Assembly (NCBI RefSeq): GCF_006516955.1
Contig: NZ_VHLG01000002.1
Coordinates: 558,001-622,000, forward strand
Source of the DNA: Martelella alba
GTDB lineage: Bacteria; Pseudomonadota; Alphaproteobacteria; Rhizobiales; Rhizobiaceae
Length of the DNA: 64,000 nucleotides
Reading direction: 5' to 3'
The notes below the pieces were generated by a model. The model was not told the DNA's origin and ran no database searches. It saw only the letters and a program-made list of their open reading frames with translations. This document shows, in pieces, positions 1 through 10,288 of this stretch. Both the position numbers and the translations under genes were made by a program. Every line of letters starts with the position of its first letter. Within the stretch, counting starts at the first letter, position 1.

Positions 1-394
1 GCCCCTTGCGCAGATAGGACCGGCCATTCCACAGATAGAGATTCTTGACCGTCTGCATCGGAATGGTGCTGGCGCCGCGCGTCTCCTCACCCGCAAGGGC
101 CTGATCGATAACCGCACGATATTCCCGCCAGTCTACACCATGGTGGTTACAGAACTGGCCATCCTCCGACATCATCACCGATTGCACCAGAACCGGCGCG
201 ATATCGTCAAAGGCAACCCATTGCCGGTCATATCCCTGAAAAGTCACCAGCCGCGCCAGCATCGGCGTCGATACCGGATGCACAAAGGCAGGCAGATAGA
301 GCGGCAGCAGAACATAGGGCAGGAGCAGCAACAATATCAGCAACAGAACGAGGCGTCGCAGGAGACGCTGCGGCCGGCTCTTTCGTGAAGTCAT
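1..394 (-). CDS. mtgA: Monofunctional peptidoglycan glycosyltransferase, partial (C-terminus beyond window)
   Basis: Membrane-anchored GT51 glycosyltransferase that polymerises lipid II into glycan strands. About 131 codons are visible; the reading frame runs off the left edge. After a basic N-terminus there is one hydrophobic segment (about residues 13-37). Then comes the GT51 donor-site motif [14 protein letters not shown] with the catalytic Glu, and the second family motif [17 protein letters not shown]. The start is an ATG whose complement lies at 392-394. It is divergent from ispA, an arrangement I recall from other rhizobia. Identity is clear from the two motifs; only the C-terminal part is unseen. 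Confidence 0.93.
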   Translation of the reverse strand, partial: MTSRKSRPQRLLRRLVLLLILLLLLPYVLLPLYLPAFVHPVSTPMLARLVTFQGYDRQWVAFDDIAPVLVQSVMMSEDGQFCNHHGVDWREYRAVIDQALAGEETRGASTIPMQTVKNLYLWNGRSYLRKG

Positions 395-565
395 GGTCGG
401 TTGCGTTTCCTCTGCCTGAGACCCGGCCATCGCCGCAGCTTGTACCTGAAATAGCTGCCTCTCTGTTTAGCCCGAAATACCAGCCGTTAAAAGCCGCATG
501 CGACAATTCTTCGACCGGCGCCAAATCCTGTTGAATATGACGGGCCACCATGCCAAGAGACGGGC

Positions 566-1483
566 ATGACAAAGCCCGCCGAAGACTTTTTCTCTGCCCG
601 TCTGACAGAGGCCCGCATTGCCGTCGAGAAAAGCCTCGACGCGCTTCTTCGCGCCGACCCGCCGGACGGCGAAACCGCACGGCCGGCTGACCTGCTGGCC
701 GCCATGCGCCATGGCGTGCTGAATGGCGGCAAGCGTTTTCGCCCCTTTCTCGTCATCGAAACGACAAGGCTTTGCGGCGGTGATCCGGACGCTGCCACAC
801 GGGTAGCGGCGGCCCTTGAATGCATCCATTGTTATTCTCTGATCCATGACGATCTGCCAGCCATGGATGATGATGATCTCAGGCGCGGCCGGCCGACCGT
901 GCACAAGGCCTTTGACGAGGCAACCGCCATTCTGGCCGGCGACAGCCTTTTGACGCTCGCCTTCGATATCATCGCCGATGATGCGACGCTGCTTGCAGCG
1001 CAAGCCCGTCTGCTGCTGGTGAAAAAGCTGGCTCAGGCCGCAGGCCTTGGCGGCATGGCCGGCGGACAGGCGCTGGACCTCGCTGCGGAAAAGAAAAGTC
1101 CTGACGAGACAGGGATCATCACGCTTCAGGCGATGAAGACCGGAGCGCTGATCCGCTTTGCCGCAGAGGCTGGCGCCATCATTGCCGGCGCCGATGAAAC
1201 AAAACGCGCAGCCCTTGCCCGCTATGGCGCCGTGATCGGTCTGGCCTTCCAGCTGGCCGATGACTTGCTCGACCTGACAGCGGATGCCGAGACCATGGGC
1301 AAGGCAACGCAGAAGGACGCCGCACATGGCAAGGGAACGCTGGTCTCACTTCACGGACAGAACTGGGCAACCGCCCGCCTCAACCAATTGATTGCAGAAG
1401 CCGAAACGCTGCTCGCCCCCTTTGGCCATGAGGCCGAATGCCTGGTCGAGGCCGCCCGCTTCGTCGCCAATCGCAGGAATTGA
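566..1483 (+). CDS. ispA: Polyprenyl (farnesyl/geranyl) diphosphate synthase
   Basis: Cytosolic trans-isoprenyl diphosphate synthase that condenses isopentenyl diphosphate with allylic diphosphates. The protein has 305 residues, a normal family length. The first Asp-rich motif DDLPAMDDDD starts at residue 95, and the second, DDLLD, lies near residue 233. GGKRFRP (about 54-60) is the substrate-binding region. The short chain and the residues before the first Asp motif fit a farnesyl/geranylgeranyl synthase. Exact product length cannot be read from sequence. The next gene starts 5 bases after the stop, so the two are probably cotranscribed. Confidence 0.92.
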   Translation: MTKPAEDFFSARLTEARIAVEKSLDALLRADPPDGETARPADLLAAMRHGVLNGGKRFRPFLVIETTRLCGGDPDAATRVAAALECIHCYSLIHDDLPAMDDDDLRRGRPTVHKAFDEATAILAGDSLLTLAFDIIADDATLLAAQARLLLVKKLAQAAGLGGMAGGQALDLAAEKKSPDETGIITLQAMKTGALIRFAAEAGAIIAGADETKRAALARYGAVIGLAFQLADDLLDLTADAETMGKATQKDAAHGKGTLVSLHGQNWATARLNQLIAEAETLLAPFGHEAECLVEAARFVANRRN

Positions 1484-1487
1484 TCCG

Positions 1488-2321
1488 ATGCCCCTTCCCA
1501 TCGTCCTTGAAACCGATGGCCATGTGACACTGCTGAAATGGCACCGTGGCAGGCGCAATCTCACCGACACGCCCTTTGCCGGCAGCCGCATTCTTCAGGG
1601 CATGACCGCAGGCGCAAGCGTCGAGATCGACCTTCAAATCCATGGCGAGGGCGGCATGGTCGTTCTGCATGACCCGTTGCTGGAGCAATCGACCACCGGA
1701 GTTGGGCCGGTTGCTGCAACCCCTTCGGCAGGTTTTGCAGGCGTCAACCTCAAGACCAAAGACGGCGCTGACAGCGGCGAAGCGGTGATGCTGCTTGACC
1801 GGCTGACACAGCTGATCGCAAGCCGCCCCATTGGCAGGACGGCATTGCTGCAGCTTGATTTCAAGGACAGGCTTGCCGATTTCCACGATAACACGGTCGA
1901 TGCCTTCACCAGGGCCGTTGGCCCCGTTGCGCGCCATATGATCCTCTCAGGCGGCGATGCCGATGCGGTCAAAACACTCTCCACAGGCCTGCCGGATCTC
2001 GCCATCGGCTACGATCCCTGCCTCTATGGCGCCATGGAACGGGTTCTGGAAAGCGGTAATTTTTCCGGCTTCGTCGATGATGCGCTGAAAGCCGCGCCCT
2101 GGGCCAGCATGATCTATCTGCATGTCGATCTGATCCTTGAAGCCGACCGCACGGGCTTCGATATGATCGGTGCCTTCCATGCAGCGGACAAGACTGTTGA
2201 CGCCTGGACCATCCACACGGTGAACGAGTCAACGCGTTCGAAAATCGCCCGCCTTCTCGAACTGAAGGCAGATCAGATCACCACCGACGATGCCGACGGA
2301 CTGTTTGCCGCCTTTGGCTGA
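1488..2321 (+). CDS. Glycerophosphodiester phosphodiesterase-family protein
   Basis: 277-residue TIM-barrel protein of the GDPD family, which hydrolyses glycerophosphodiesters to sn-glycerol 3-phosphate and an alcohol. The N-terminal HRG (KWHRGR), the metal-binding EIDL and the catalytic HDPLLE are visible. The C-terminal WTIHTVNE corresponds to the usual W-T-V-N strand. The ATG at 1488 is chosen because it follows the ispA stop closely; the longer frame would overlap ispA. No signal peptide is seen, so it is probably cytosolic. The substrate is not known. Confidence 0.75.
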   Translation: MPLPIVLETDGHVTLLKWHRGRRNLTDTPFAGSRILQGMTAGASVEIDLQIHGEGGMVVLHDPLLEQSTTGVGPVAATPSAGFAGVNLKTKDGADSGEAVMLLDRLTQLIASRPIGRTALLQLDFKDRLADFHDNTVDAFTRAVGPVARHMILSGGDADAVKTLSTGLPDLAIGYDPCLYGAMERVLESGNFSGFVDDALKAAPWASMIYLHVDLILEADRTGFDMIGAFHAADKTVDAWTIHTVNESTRSKIARLLELKADQITTDDADGLFAAFG

Positions 2322-2327
2322 GCAGCA

Positions 2328-2594
2328 TCAGCAACCAATCTGACTGCGGATGCGCCGGACCTCGGACAGCGAAGAACAGACATTTTCGCACGGAATACCA
2401 TCGCCATCACCACGGCTATAGCCCCCGCACCAATGGCGAACCGCATCAGCGCAGCTTGTCGCCATCTTGCAGGACCAACCCGCAGCCAGATGAACAAGAT
2501 CATTCGGGATCGGCGTGAAAAAGGCCGGTTCCGCCGATAGGCTGGCGGGCAGCAGCAGGCTGAAGACAAAAGCAAGCGGCAGGAAACGGTTCAT
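2328..2594 (-). CDS. Small exported Excalibur-like protein
   Basis: 88-residue secreted protein. A signal peptide (about residues 1-21, ending near LSAEP) is followed by a Cys-rich domain containing CADAVRHWCGG and DGDGIPCENVC. The DxDxDGxxCE pattern matches the Excalibur calcium-binding domain found in extracellular bacterial proteins. Four or more Cys residues suggest disulphides in the periplasm. The ATG at 2594 is preferred over an upstream TTG. It is convergent with the phosphodiesterase gene, 6 bases apart. Role unknown. Confidence 0.7.
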   Translation of the reverse strand: MNRFLPLAFVFSLLLPASLSAEPAFFTPIPNDLVHLAAGWSCKMATSCADAVRHWCGGYSRGDGDGIPCENVCSSLSEVRRIRSQIGC

Positions 2595-2692
2595 CGGCAA
2601 AGGCTAATACGTCCGGCACGCCAAGCCAATGCATTTTTACATGCCCGTTTTACATGCCCTTTGATGGCCACCCCAACCGCGGCGTCCTCAGC

Positions 2693-3700
2693 TTACGTTC
2701 GCCCCGGCAGAACCCGGTTTGGCGGGCGGTGACCGTCATAATAGGCGCGGATATTGATGATGACGCGGTCGCCCATATCGATACGGCTTTCGATCGTGGC
2801 GGAGCCAAGATGCGGCAGCAGTACCACCTTGCCGGCCCTGGCAAGCGCAATCAGCCGCGGATTGATCGCCGGTTCGTTTTCGAACACATCAAGTCCCGCA
2901 CCGGCAATCTTGCCCTCTTCAATAAAGCGGATCAGCGCGTCTTCATCGATCACATCACCGCGCGCCGTGTTGACCACATAGGCTTCCGGCTTCAACAGCG
3001 CCAGCCGCCTTGCGGATAAAAGGTGAAAGGTTGCCGGTGTCGCCGGGCAATTGACCGACACGATATCGACGCGGGCCAGCATCTGGTCGAGGCTGTCCCA
3101 ATAGGTCGCTTCCAGCTCGGCCTCGGTTGCCGGATTGATGCGGCCACGATTGGAATAATGGACCGATAGCCCGAAAGCGCGGGCGCGCCGTGCCACCGCC
3201 GTACCGATGCGCCCCATGCCGACAATGCCGATCCGCTTACCCCAAATCCGCCGGCCAAGCATCCAGGTCGGCGACCAGCCGGGCCAGTCGCCGGGATTGC
3301 CGTTGGCAATCAGGCTTGCGCCTTCAGCCAGCCGGCGCGGCACGGACAGGATCAGCGCCATGGTCATGTCGGCGGTATCTTCCGTCAGCACATTGGGCGT
3401 ATTGGTGACCGTGATGCCCTTGCGCGCGGCCGCATCGACATTGATATGGTCGAAGCCATTGGAAAAACTCGCAATCAGCTTCAACTGCGGGCCAGCCTCG
3501 GCGATCAGCGCCTCATCGATCCGGTCTGTTACCGTGGGCACGAGCACGTCGTAACGCTTCACTGCCGCCACCAGCTCATCATGGGTCAGTGGCTTGTCCG
3601 CTTCGTTGAGCGTCGTGTCAAACAATTCGCGCATTCTCGCTTCCACGGCATCGGGCAGCTTGCGCGTGACAAAGACAGTCGGCTTCTTGCGGTTGGTCAT
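2693..3700 (-). CDS. D-isomer specific 2-hydroxyacid dehydrogenase (glyoxylate/hydroxypyruvate reductase type)
   Basis: 335-residue NAD(P)-dependent dehydrogenase reducing a 2-oxo acid such as glyoxylate or hydroxypyruvate. It shows the Rossmann glycine motif GMGRIG, the substrate-binding Arg in NTARGDVIDE, the catalytic Glu in DVFENEP, and the catalytic His in LLPHLGSA. The start MTNRKK was chosen by the usual family length; an in-frame ATG 33 bases upstream also exists. The family is certain; whether it is glycerate dehydrogenase or another 2-hydroxyacid enzyme cannot be told. Confidence 0.88.
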   Translation of the reverse strand: MTNRKKPTVFVTRKLPDAVEARMRELFDTTLNEADKPLTHDELVAAVKRYDVLVPTVTDRIDEALIAEAGPQLKLIASFSNGFDHINVDAAARKGITVTNTPNVLTEDTADMTMALILSVPRRLAEGASLIANGNPGDWPGWSPTWMLGRRIWGKRIGIVGMGRIGTAVARRARAFGLSVHYSNRGRINPATEAELEATYWDSLDQMLARVDIVSVNCPATPATFHLLSARRLALLKPEAYVVNTARGDVIDEDALIRFIEEGKIAGAGLDVFENEPAINPRLIALARAGKVVLLPHLGSATIESRIDMGDRVIINIRAYYDGHRPPNRVLPGRT

Positions 3701-3870
3701 GGCGTCACGTGTCATTAACAGCTCGTTAAACATGTCGGGCGATAATGCACCCGTTCAGAATTATTTTCCACTTGCGGGCCAAAACGGCCGCTTCTGTCCG
3801 GCAGGTTGCGCGGAACAGCAAGTCTTCGACCGGGTGCGAAATGACAGGAAGGATGGCTTCGGGCTGAGAC

Positions 3871-4410
3871 ATGAAAGCGATATCCCGTCTCATTGGAGCA
3901 CTTCTGTGCGCGCTTATTCTTGCTGTAACGCTCACACCGGCTCAGGCCCAGACAAGCGAAAGGCGCGGTGCATCTGGTGAACCCCTGCCGCGTTTTGTCG
4001 TGATCAAGCCCGATCGTGCACGCATGCGCGTTGGCCCCGGCTTCAACTACGCCACCAAGTGGATCTATACCAAGCCCGGTCTTCCCGTCGAGATTATCGA
4101 GGAATATTCCACCTGGCGGCAGATCCGCGATGCGGACGGCACCGAGGGCTGGATGCATGTCTCGGTTCTCTCCTCCAAGCGCAATGCCATGGTTACCCCG
4201 TGGCTGCGCGGCAGCGCCGACAAGCAGTTTCTCGACGTCAAGGCCAGCAATAACGACAATGCCCGCAACGTCGCCTCGCTTGAGGCCGGCGTCATCGTCA
4301 GCCTGGAAAGCTGTGATGGCACATGGTGCGAGATCGCCAAGCAAGGGATCAAGGGCTATATGCACCAGAACGACCTCTGGGGCGCCTATCCGGGCGAAGT
4401 CTTCCACTGA
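3871..4410 (+). CDS. Exported bacterial SH3-domain protein
   Basis: 179-residue exported protein with a clear signal peptide (cleavage near AQAQ, residues 24-27). One SH3-like region (RARMRVGPGFNYATKW, about 48-63, to GWMHVSVL) is followed by a second one (FLDVKASNNDNARNVASLE to GYMHQNDLWG). Such tandem SH3 proteins are periplasmic and often bind peptidoglycan or partner proteins. A terminator hairpin follows directly and overlaps the convergent ubiG end. No partner gene is adjacent, so its ligand is unknown. Confidence 0.85.
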   Translation: MKAISRLIGALLCALILAVTLTPAQAQTSERRGASGEPLPRFVVIKPDRARMRVGPGFNYATKWIYTKPGLPVEIIEEYSTWRQIRDADGTEGWMHVSVLSSKRNAMVTPWLRGSADKQFLDVKASNNDNARNVASLEAGVIVSLESCDGTWCEIAKQGIKGYMHQNDLWGAYPGEVFH

Positions 4411-4420
4411 GCCCCCTTTG

Positions 4421-4444
4421 GCCCGCCTCAGATGGCGGGCTTTT
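4421..4444 (+). terminator. Rho-independent terminator of the SH3 gene
   Basis: Inverted repeat GCCCGCC (4421-4427) / GGCGGGC (4434-4440) followed by TTTT. It starts 10 bases after the SH3 stop codon and reaches into the last codons of the convergent ubiG. Confidence 0.75.
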
Positions 4445-5177
4445 CCGCGAGAATCATATAGTTGACATCCGTATCGCGCGAGCGGTTCCAGCTATTGGCC
4501 GCCAGGTTGAAGAACACGCCCTGACGCTCGATGATGGAAAGCCCCGCCGCCTTGAGCGGCGTCTCGATCTCTTCAGGCTTGACCAGTTTTTCATATTGAT
4601 GGGTGCCGGGCGGCAGCCAGCGCAAAACCCGTTCGGCGGCAAAAATCGCCAGCGCCGCAGCCTTCAGCGTACGGTTGATCGTGGCGACGAACATCATCCC
4701 GCCCGGCCGGACCAGTGAGGCCGAGGTGGTGAGGAAGAAATCGACGTCGGCGACATGTTCCACAACCTCCATATTCAGGACGATATCGAATTGTTCGCCC
4801 GCTTCAGCCAGCGCTTCGGCAGTGGTGGCGCGGTAATCGATCTCGATACCGGTCTCACCGGCGTGGGTTACGGCAATGCCGATATTCTTTTCCGAAGGAT
4901 CAATGCCGGTAACACTGGCACCCATGCGTGCCAGCGGTTCAGACAACAGCCCGCCGCCGCAGCCGATATCGAGAATGCGAAGACCTGCGAGCGGCCGCGC
5001 TGATGTCTCGTCAAGGCCAAAATGACCACAGGCCTTTTCGCGGATATAGCCGATACGCACCGGATTGAACTTGTGTAGCGGCTTGAACTTGCCATGCGGA
5101 TCCCACCACTCGGCGGCGATCTTCGAAAACCATTCGACCTGGGATTCGTCGATTGTCGTCCTGGCCGCTTCGCTCAT
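4428..5177 (-). CDS. ubiG: Ubiquinone biosynthesis O-methyltransferase
   Basis: 249-residue SAM-dependent methyltransferase that carries out both O-methylations in ubiquinone synthesis. The opening ([20 protein letters not shown]) is diagnostic for UbiG. SAM motif I is [19 protein letters not shown]. The MEVVEHV stretch is the next conserved element, and [13 protein letters not shown] the late UbiG block. The start MSEAA at 5177 is chosen because GGAG lies 9 bases upstream; the frame continues 20 codons further upstream without a better site. It is probably a single-gene unit or follows the rhodanese gene. Confidence 0.95.
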   Translation of the reverse strand: MSEAARTTIDESQVEWFSKIAAEWWDPHGKFKPLHKFNPVRIGYIREKACGHFGLDETSARPLAGLRILDIGCGGGLLSEPLARMGASVTGIDPSEKNIGIAVTHAGETGIEIDYRATTAEALAEAGEQFDIVLNMEVVEHVADVDFFLTTSASLVRPGGMMFVATINRTLKAAALAIFAAERVLRWLPPGTHQYEKLVKPEEIETPLKAAGLSIIERQGVFFNLAANSWNRSRDTDVNYMILAEKPAI

Positions 5178-5252
5178 CGGAACTGTCTCCATTGCTGCTT
5201 CGACCTCAGATATAGAAGCCGGGATCGCGCGCGGCAAGGCGAAGCTTTGTCT

Positions 5253-5630
5253 TTAAGGCACCATCCGTTTCGGCGCGCCGGTTGCCATATCGGTGGCGAT
5301 ATAGGGTAGTTTCGCCACCTTCCAGGCCCCGAACCCGCCTTCCATATGGGCAATACGGCCAAAGCCCGCACCAAGGCACATATCGGCAACCCGGCCCGAA
5401 CGGATGCCGGAACCGCAATGCAGCACGATCCGCTTGCCATCCTGGGTCGGAAAGTTTTTCGGATCGGTAAAGGCCATCGGCGACAGCAGCGAGCCCTCGA
5501 TATGCTCAAAGGCGTATTCGGCCGGTGTGCGCACATCGATCAGCACGATCTCGCCGGCATCGAGCGCCGCGGCCACCTCTTCCGGCGTCCAGGTCTCGAT
5601 AATTCCGTTATTCAGCTCTTCACTCTTCAT
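5253..5630 (-). CDS. Rhodanese-like sulfurtransferase domain protein
   Basis: 125-residue single-domain rhodanese. The active-site loop VLHCGSGIRSGR carries the catalytic Cys, and IDVRTPAEYAFEHIEGS is the conserved CH2A-type substructure. No signal peptide is seen, so it acts in the cytosol. It probably transfers sulfane sulfur. It lies upstream of ubiG on the same strand with a 75-base gap. The substrate is unknown. Confidence 0.85.
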   Translation of the reverse strand: MKSEELNNGIIETWTPEEVAAALDAGEIVLIDVRTPAEYAFEHIEGSLLSPMAFTDPKNFPTQDGKRIVLHCGSGIRSGRVADMCLGAGFGRIAHMEGGFGAWKVAKLPYIATDMATGAPKRMVP

Positions 5631-6070
5631 CGCTTTCTCCCGCGCTCAGCAAACCGTCTTCACGCAAGTTTAGCGCCTTCTATTATGCGTATCTACGTAT
5701 AAATTAAATCTTCTCCACTCACCGGGAGTGCATTTCGACCTGAATGAACCAGTTCGGCGCCCTACCTCATTGTTTTCGCATCATGACCCTGTCGAGCCGC
5801 GCATCGCTCCCGTCGGATCAGGCTCCAACGGCGAACTGAATACTCGCTTGAATTTCCCCGCGAAGAAAACAAATATTTCCTGAATACCCTCATACTCCTG
5901 TATTTTTCTTACATAAAAATTAGATGTTTCGCTAATACAGTTATAGATGAAAAAATATATTAGTTTTCAACTTGAATATAAATAAACAACTATCAAATAA
6001 TTTTGAAAATTTTATATTTTTTATATTATTGGAATCTTTGTATTATTTGTATCGACTGCCTTTTTTTTGA
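5631..6070. other. Long intergenic region, strongly AT-rich on its right half
   Basis: No coding frame with support. From about 5870 to 6070 the composition drops sharply to long A/T runs, unlike the GC-rich surroundings. A promoter for the small exported protein at 6086 is likely here, but no clear -35/-10 pair was settled on. Confidence 0.5.
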
Positions 6071-6085
6071 ATGGAGGATGCCGTT

Positions 6086-6367
6086 TTGTTTTATCGTGAC
6101 AAAACCCGAGGTGCCCGTTTCGGGTTCAAATTTTATGGCGCCGTTGCTCTATGCGCTTTTTTGGCCACGTCGTGTTCAGAGCAAGACACCAGCCAAGATG
6201 GCAAGCAAAACGGTCACGATGGCGGGAATGGTACAGCGAACATGCCAGGATGCCCGGGTGGCACCAAGGTATCGCCAGACGGCAAATTTTATCTTCCCGG
6301 CACGACTTCACAATGCAACCCAAGTGCGGATGACCGCCGGGAACAGACACGGGAACCAAACGGATGA
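6086..6367 (+). CDS. Small putative lipoprotein, unknown function
   Basis: About 93 residues if started at the TTG at 6086, which has GGAGG 8 bases upstream; an ATG at 6071 gives 98 residues. A basic stretch (RDKTRGARFGFKFY) and a hydrophobic core (GAVALCAFLA) precede a Cys in ATSC that could be a lipobox, although Ala at -3 is not ideal. The rest is short, polar and Gly/Asn-rich with GCPGGTKVSPDGKFYLPG. It lies beside an AT-rich patch and has no operon partners. I do not recognise the family; the start is uncertain. Confidence 0.45.
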   Translation: MFYRDKTRGARFGFKFYGAVALCAFLATSCSEQDTSQDGKQNGHDGGNGTANMPGCPGGTKVSPDGKFYLPGTTSQCNPSADDRREQTREPNG

Positions 6368-6501
6368 GGTCGCAGCCCGGAGGGACTACCGTCCGGCTGC
6401 GCCATTTGCTGTTAGCCCCACATTTGCAGCAAGCCTGACGGCAAGTCGTTGAGGCAAAACCTGCAAGGCATGCCAAAACAGCGCAGTGTTCGCTGCTTGC
6501 C

Positions 6502-6536
6502 AAAAACATGTTCGGCGGAACCATTGGCTCCGCCGA
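6502..6536 (-). terminator. Terminator downstream of pheST
   Basis: Stem TCGGCGGA (6512-6519) / TCCGCCGA (6529-6536). On the minus strand a run of five T follows at 6506-6502. It lies about 60 bases after the pheT stop. Confidence 0.7.
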
Positions 6537-6596
6537 TCCTAAAGGCTATCGATCGCCACGGTAAAGAAGCCTTGCAAGCGTCATCGCAGGCTGAAG

Positions 6597-9038
6597 TCAG
6601 CCGCGGATCACGCCACCGGTCGATTTTTCGACATTGGCGACGATCTTCTTCGTCAGCGCTTCGAAGTCCTCGTCAGCCAGGGTCCGCTCACTTGGCTGGA
6701 TCTTCACCTCGACCGCAACCGATTTCTTGCCCTCGCCCAGCGAAGCACCTTCGAAAATATCGAAGACCGTGACACTGGTGATCAATTTGCGATCGGCCGA
6801 TGACACAGCACGCTCGATGGCTGCGGCTTCAACGCTGTGATCGACGACAAAGGCGAAGTCGCGGGCAACAGCCTGGAAGGCAGACAGCATCAGCGCCGGC
6901 TTGGTCCGGGTCGCCTTCTTCTTCGGATCAGGCATCGCATCAATGAAGATCTCGAAGCCGCAGAGCTTGCCCGTCACATCCAGCGCTTCCAGCACATTCG
7001 GGTGAAACTCGCCGAAATGGCCAAGCACGATCTTCGGCCCCATCTTGATGGTGGCAGAACGGCCCGGATGATACCAGTCCGGCCCGCCGGCAACGATCTG
7101 CACATTGCCCATCGGCAGGCCGCAGGCCTCCAGCACAGCCAGTGCATCGGCCTTTGCGTCAAACACGCCGACGGCGCGGCCGGCGCCCGTTTCACCGTTC
7201 GACCACATCCGGCCCGCACCGGCAAGGCTTGCGGTGCCGCGACGGATACCGCCAGCCACGCGACGCTGGCCTTCCGGCGTATCGTTCTCATAGGTGCCGG
7301 AAACTTCAAACAATGCCACGTCGCCATAGCCCTGATCGGCATTGCGCTGGGCAGCCATCAACAGGCCCGGCAGCAGCGAGGGGCGCATATCCGACATATC
7401 GGCAGCAATCGGATTGGCAAGCTTGAGCGACGGATCGCCACCGCCGAAAAGCTTCGCCTGTTCTTGCGAAATGAAGGACCAGGTAACGGCTTCCAGCATC
7501 GAACGGGCGGCAAGCTCGCGCCGCGCCAGCCGCGAGCGGATCTGCAGCACCGTCAGGATCTTCTCATTCACCGCGCCTGCATGCGGCAGCGGTTCCGGGC
7601 GGATCTCATCCACGCCATGAATGCGCATCACCTCTTCCACCAGATCGGCCTTGCCATCGACATCCGGCCGCCAGGAGGGCACCGAGACCGACACCGTCTC
7701 GCCATCCCCTGCAACGCCGAAGCCGAGATGGGTGAGGATCGCGCGCGCTTCTGCCGAGGGAACGTCAAGGCCGGTCAGGCGCTTCACTTCCGAGAACGGG
7801 AAGGAGATGATCTTTGCCTCGTACCCCTTGTAGCCAACCACGGTTTTTTCGCTCGCCGTGCCGCCGCACAGTTCCAGCACCAGTTCGGTGGTGCGCTCCA
7901 GCCCCGGAACCATATATTCGGGGTCAACACCGCGCTCGAAACGATAGCGCGCATCGGTGATGATGCCGAGATCGCGGCCCGAACGGGCGATGTTCATCGC
8001 GTCCCACAATGCCGATTCAATCAGCACATCGGTCGTGTTCTCATCGCAGCCGGAATGCTCGCCACCCATGATGCCGCCGATCGATTCAACGCCATTGTCA
8101 TCGGCAATCACGACATTGTTTTCGGTGAGCTTGTATTCACGCTCGTCGAGCGCCAGGATCGTCTCCCCGGCTTTTGCGCGGCGCACGGTCAGCGAACCCT
8201 TGACCTTGGCAGCGTCGAAGACATGCATCGGCCGGCCCTGATCAAAGGTCATGTAATTGGTGATGTCGACCAGCGCATTGATCGGCCGAAGGCCGATGGC
8301 GATCAGGCGCTGTTGCATCCATTTCGGGCTCGGGCCATTCTTGACGCCGCTGACGAGGCGCAGCGCAAAACCGGGGCAGAGATAGGCGTCGTCTTCGGCA
8401 AAATCGAGCGTCAGCGACACCGGCGTCTTGCCGTCCGTGGCAAAGGAAGGAGCCTTCGGCGCCTTGAGCGTGCCGAGACCGGAGGCTGCCAGATCCCGGG
8501 CGATACCGTAAATGCTGGTGCAATCGGGACGGTTCGGCGTCAGATTGATCTCGATGACCGGATCGTCAAGCCCCGCATAGGCGGCAAAGGACGCGCCCAC
8601 CGGCGCATCCTCGGGCAGATCGATGATGCCGTTATGGTCATCCGACATGTCCAGCTCTTTTTCCGAGCACATCATGCCCTGGCTCTCGATACCGCGGATC
8701 TTGCCGACCGAAAGTGTGACATCGATACCCGGCACATAGGTCCCCGGCAGCGCCAGCGCGCCGACAAGGCCGGTCCGCGCATTGGGCGCGCCGCAGACGA
8801 TCTGCAGCGGCTTGCCGCCATTGACGGACGGCCCGGCATCAACGGTCAGCACCCGCAGCCGGTCGGCATCGGGATGCGGCCTGGCGTCGATGACCATGGC
8901 GATGGTAAAGGGCTTATAGGCCGCCTTGTCGTCAACATCTTCGACCTCAAGCCCGATCGTCGTCAGCCTTTCGCAGATGTCTTCAAGCGTGGCATCGGTA
9001 TCCAGATGATCCTTCAGCCAGGAGAGTGTGAATTTCAT
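6597..9038 (-). CDS. pheT: Phenylalanyl-tRNA synthetase beta subunit
   Basis: 813 residues, the usual bacterial length. It is the beta subunit of the alpha2-beta2 enzyme that charges tRNA-Phe. The N-terminus [16 protein letters not shown] is diagnostic, and an EMAP-like tRNA-binding domain with [11 protein letters not shown] lies near residue 53. B3/B4 editing regions follow, and the anticodon-binding ferredoxin-like domain with [17 protein letters not shown] is at the end. It follows pheS by 12 bases in one operon, and a terminator lies behind it. Confidence 0.97.
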   Translation of the reverse strand: MKFTLSWLKDHLDTDATLEDICERLTTIGLEVEDVDDKAAYKPFTIAMVIDARPHPDADRLRVLTVDAGPSVNGGKPLQIVCGAPNARTGLVGALALPGTYVPGIDVTLSVGKIRGIESQGMMCSEKELDMSDDHNGIIDLPEDAPVGASFAAYAGLDDPVIEINLTPNRPDCTSIYGIARDLAASGLGTLKAPKAPSFATDGKTPVSLTLDFAEDDAYLCPGFALRLVSGVKNGPSPKWMQQRLIAIGLRPINALVDITNYMTFDQGRPMHVFDAAKVKGSLTVRRAKAGETILALDEREYKLTENNVVIADDNGVESIGGIMGGEHSGCDENTTDVLIESALWDAMNIARSGRDLGIITDARYRFERGVDPEYMVPGLERTTELVLELCGGTASEKTVVGYKGYEAKIISFPFSEVKRLTGLDVPSAEARAILTHLGFGVAGDGETVSVSVPSWRPDVDGKADLVEEVMRIHGVDEIRPEPLPHAGAVNEKILTVLQIRSRLARRELAARSMLEAVTWSFISQEQAKLFGGGDPSLKLANPIAADMSDMRPSLLPGLLMAAQRNADQGYGDVALFEVSGTYENDTPEGQRRVAGGIRRGTASLAGAGRMWSNGETGAGRAVGVFDAKADALAVLEACGLPMGNVQIVAGGPDWYHPGRSATIKMGPKIVLGHFGEFHPNVLEALDVTGKLCGFEIFIDAMPDPKKKATRTKPALMLSAFQAVARDFAFVVDHSVEAAAIERAVSSADRKLITSVTVFDIFEGASLGEGKKSVAVEVKIQPSERTLADEDFEALTKKIVANVEKSTGGVIRG

Positions 9039-9050
9039 GATCTTTCTCCC

Positions 9051-10133
9051 TTAAGCGCTCAACCCGGCAAACAGCGTCGGAATGTCGAGCGGGCGGAAGC
9101 CGTAGTGATTGGTCCAGCGCTGATCGGCGGCGAAGAAATCGCGCAAGTCCGGCATGCCGTATTTCAGCATGGCGATACGGTCGAGACCCATACCCCAGGC
9201 AAAGCCCTGATAGACATCGGGATCAAGCCCGCAATTCTTCAAAACATTCGGATGAACCATGCCGCAGCCGAGGATTTCCATCCAGTCATTGCCTTCGCCG
9301 AACTTCACCTGCGGACCGGAACGGTCGCACTGGATATCCACCTCGAAGGAGGGTTCGGTAAAGGGGAAGAAGGACGGGCGGAAACGCATCGTCACGCTGT
9401 CGACCTCGAAAAAAGCCTTGCAGAATTCTTCCAGCGTCCAGCGCAGATGGCCGACATGGGTCACCTTGTCGATCACGAGCCCTTCGACCTGATGGAACAT
9501 CGGCGAATGGGTGGCGTCGGAATCCTGACGATAGGTCTTGCCGGGCGCAACGATGCGGATCGGCGGCTCCTGCGCTTTCATCGTGCGGATCTGCACCGGC
9601 GAGGTGTGGGTGCGCAGAACCTTGCGCTCGCCTTTCTCGTCCGGCTGGAAGAAGAAGGTATCGTGCATTTCTCGCGCGGGATGGCCTTCGGGGAAGTTCA
9701 GCGCGGTGAAATTGTAATAATCGCTTTCGATATCCGGCCCTTCGGCAATGGCAAAGCCCATGTCGCCGAAAATCGCGGTGATCTCGTCAACGATCTGGCT
9801 GACCGGATGGACCCGGCCGGCCTGCGACGGCGACGGCCTGACCGGCAGCGTCACATCCACCGTTTCGGCCTTCAGCCGGGCGGCAATGGCAAGCTGCTTC
9901 AGTTCTGCCTTGCGTGCAGCAATCAGCTCGGTCACGTCCGTTTTCAGCGCATTAATGGCCGCACCACGCGACTTGCGCTCGTCCGGGGTCATCTTGCCAA
10001 GCGTCTTCAACAGCTCGGAGACCGAGCCCTTCTTGCCGATGGCGGCAACCCTGACCGCCTCAATCGCCGCCTCGTCTTCAGCCCCGGCGATCTCTGCCGT
10101 GAGCTTCGCCTTCAGATCTTCAAGATCGGACAT
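9051..10133 (-). CDS. pheS: Phenylalanyl-tRNA synthetase alpha subunit
   Basis: 360-residue class II aminoacyl-tRNA synthetase subunit with the catalytic site. An N-terminal coiled coil (residues 1-85) binds tRNA. Motif 2 contains [11 protein letters not shown], and motif 3 lies in [23 protein letters not shown] and [16 protein letters not shown] are family signatures. The RBS AGAGG precedes the ATG at 10133. It is first in the pheS-pheT operon and lies behind the rplT terminator. No leader peptide was recognised. Confidence 0.97.
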   Translation of the reverse strand: MSDLEDLKAKLTAEIAGAEDEAAIEAVRVAAIGKKGSVSELLKTLGKMTPDERKSRGAAINALKTDVTELIAARKAELKQLAIAARLKAETVDVTLPVRPSPSQAGRVHPVSQIVDEITAIFGDMGFAIAEGPDIESDYYNFTALNFPEGHPAREMHDTFFFQPDEKGERKVLRTHTSPVQIRTMKAQEPPIRIVAPGKTYRQDSDATHSPMFHQVEGLVIDKVTHVGHLRWTLEEFCKAFFEVDSVTMRFRPSFFPFTEPSFEVDIQCDRSGPQVKFGEGNDWMEILGCGMVHPNVLKNCGLDPDVYQGFAWGMGLDRIAMLKYGMPDLRDFFAADQRWTNHYGFRPLDIPTLFAGLSA

Positions 10134-10213
10134 CTTGCCTCTCGCTTGCCGGAAGGGCCCTTGCCCCCACCCTCGTGAATGATCGTTTATTCCGTTTTCC
10201 TGACGGAAACGTG

Positions 10214-10247
10214 AAAAACCCGCGACAGGCCGTGCCAGCGCGGGTTT
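10214..10247 (-). terminator. Terminator downstream of rplT
   Basis: Stem AAACCCGCG (10216-10224) / CGCGGGTTT (10239-10247). On the minus strand the second arm runs into a T tract. It lies about 40 bases after the rplT stop and separates it from pheST. Confidence 0.8.
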
Positions 10248-10288
10248 CCCAAAATATGAAAGGAAGTAAAGCTTGGGAAGCGCTGGCT

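Noticed and set aside
6837-10178. A 1113-codon plus-strand open frame opposite pheT and pheS
   Set aside because: It is a GC-rich antisense shadow of two certain genes and its product shows no recognisable domain.
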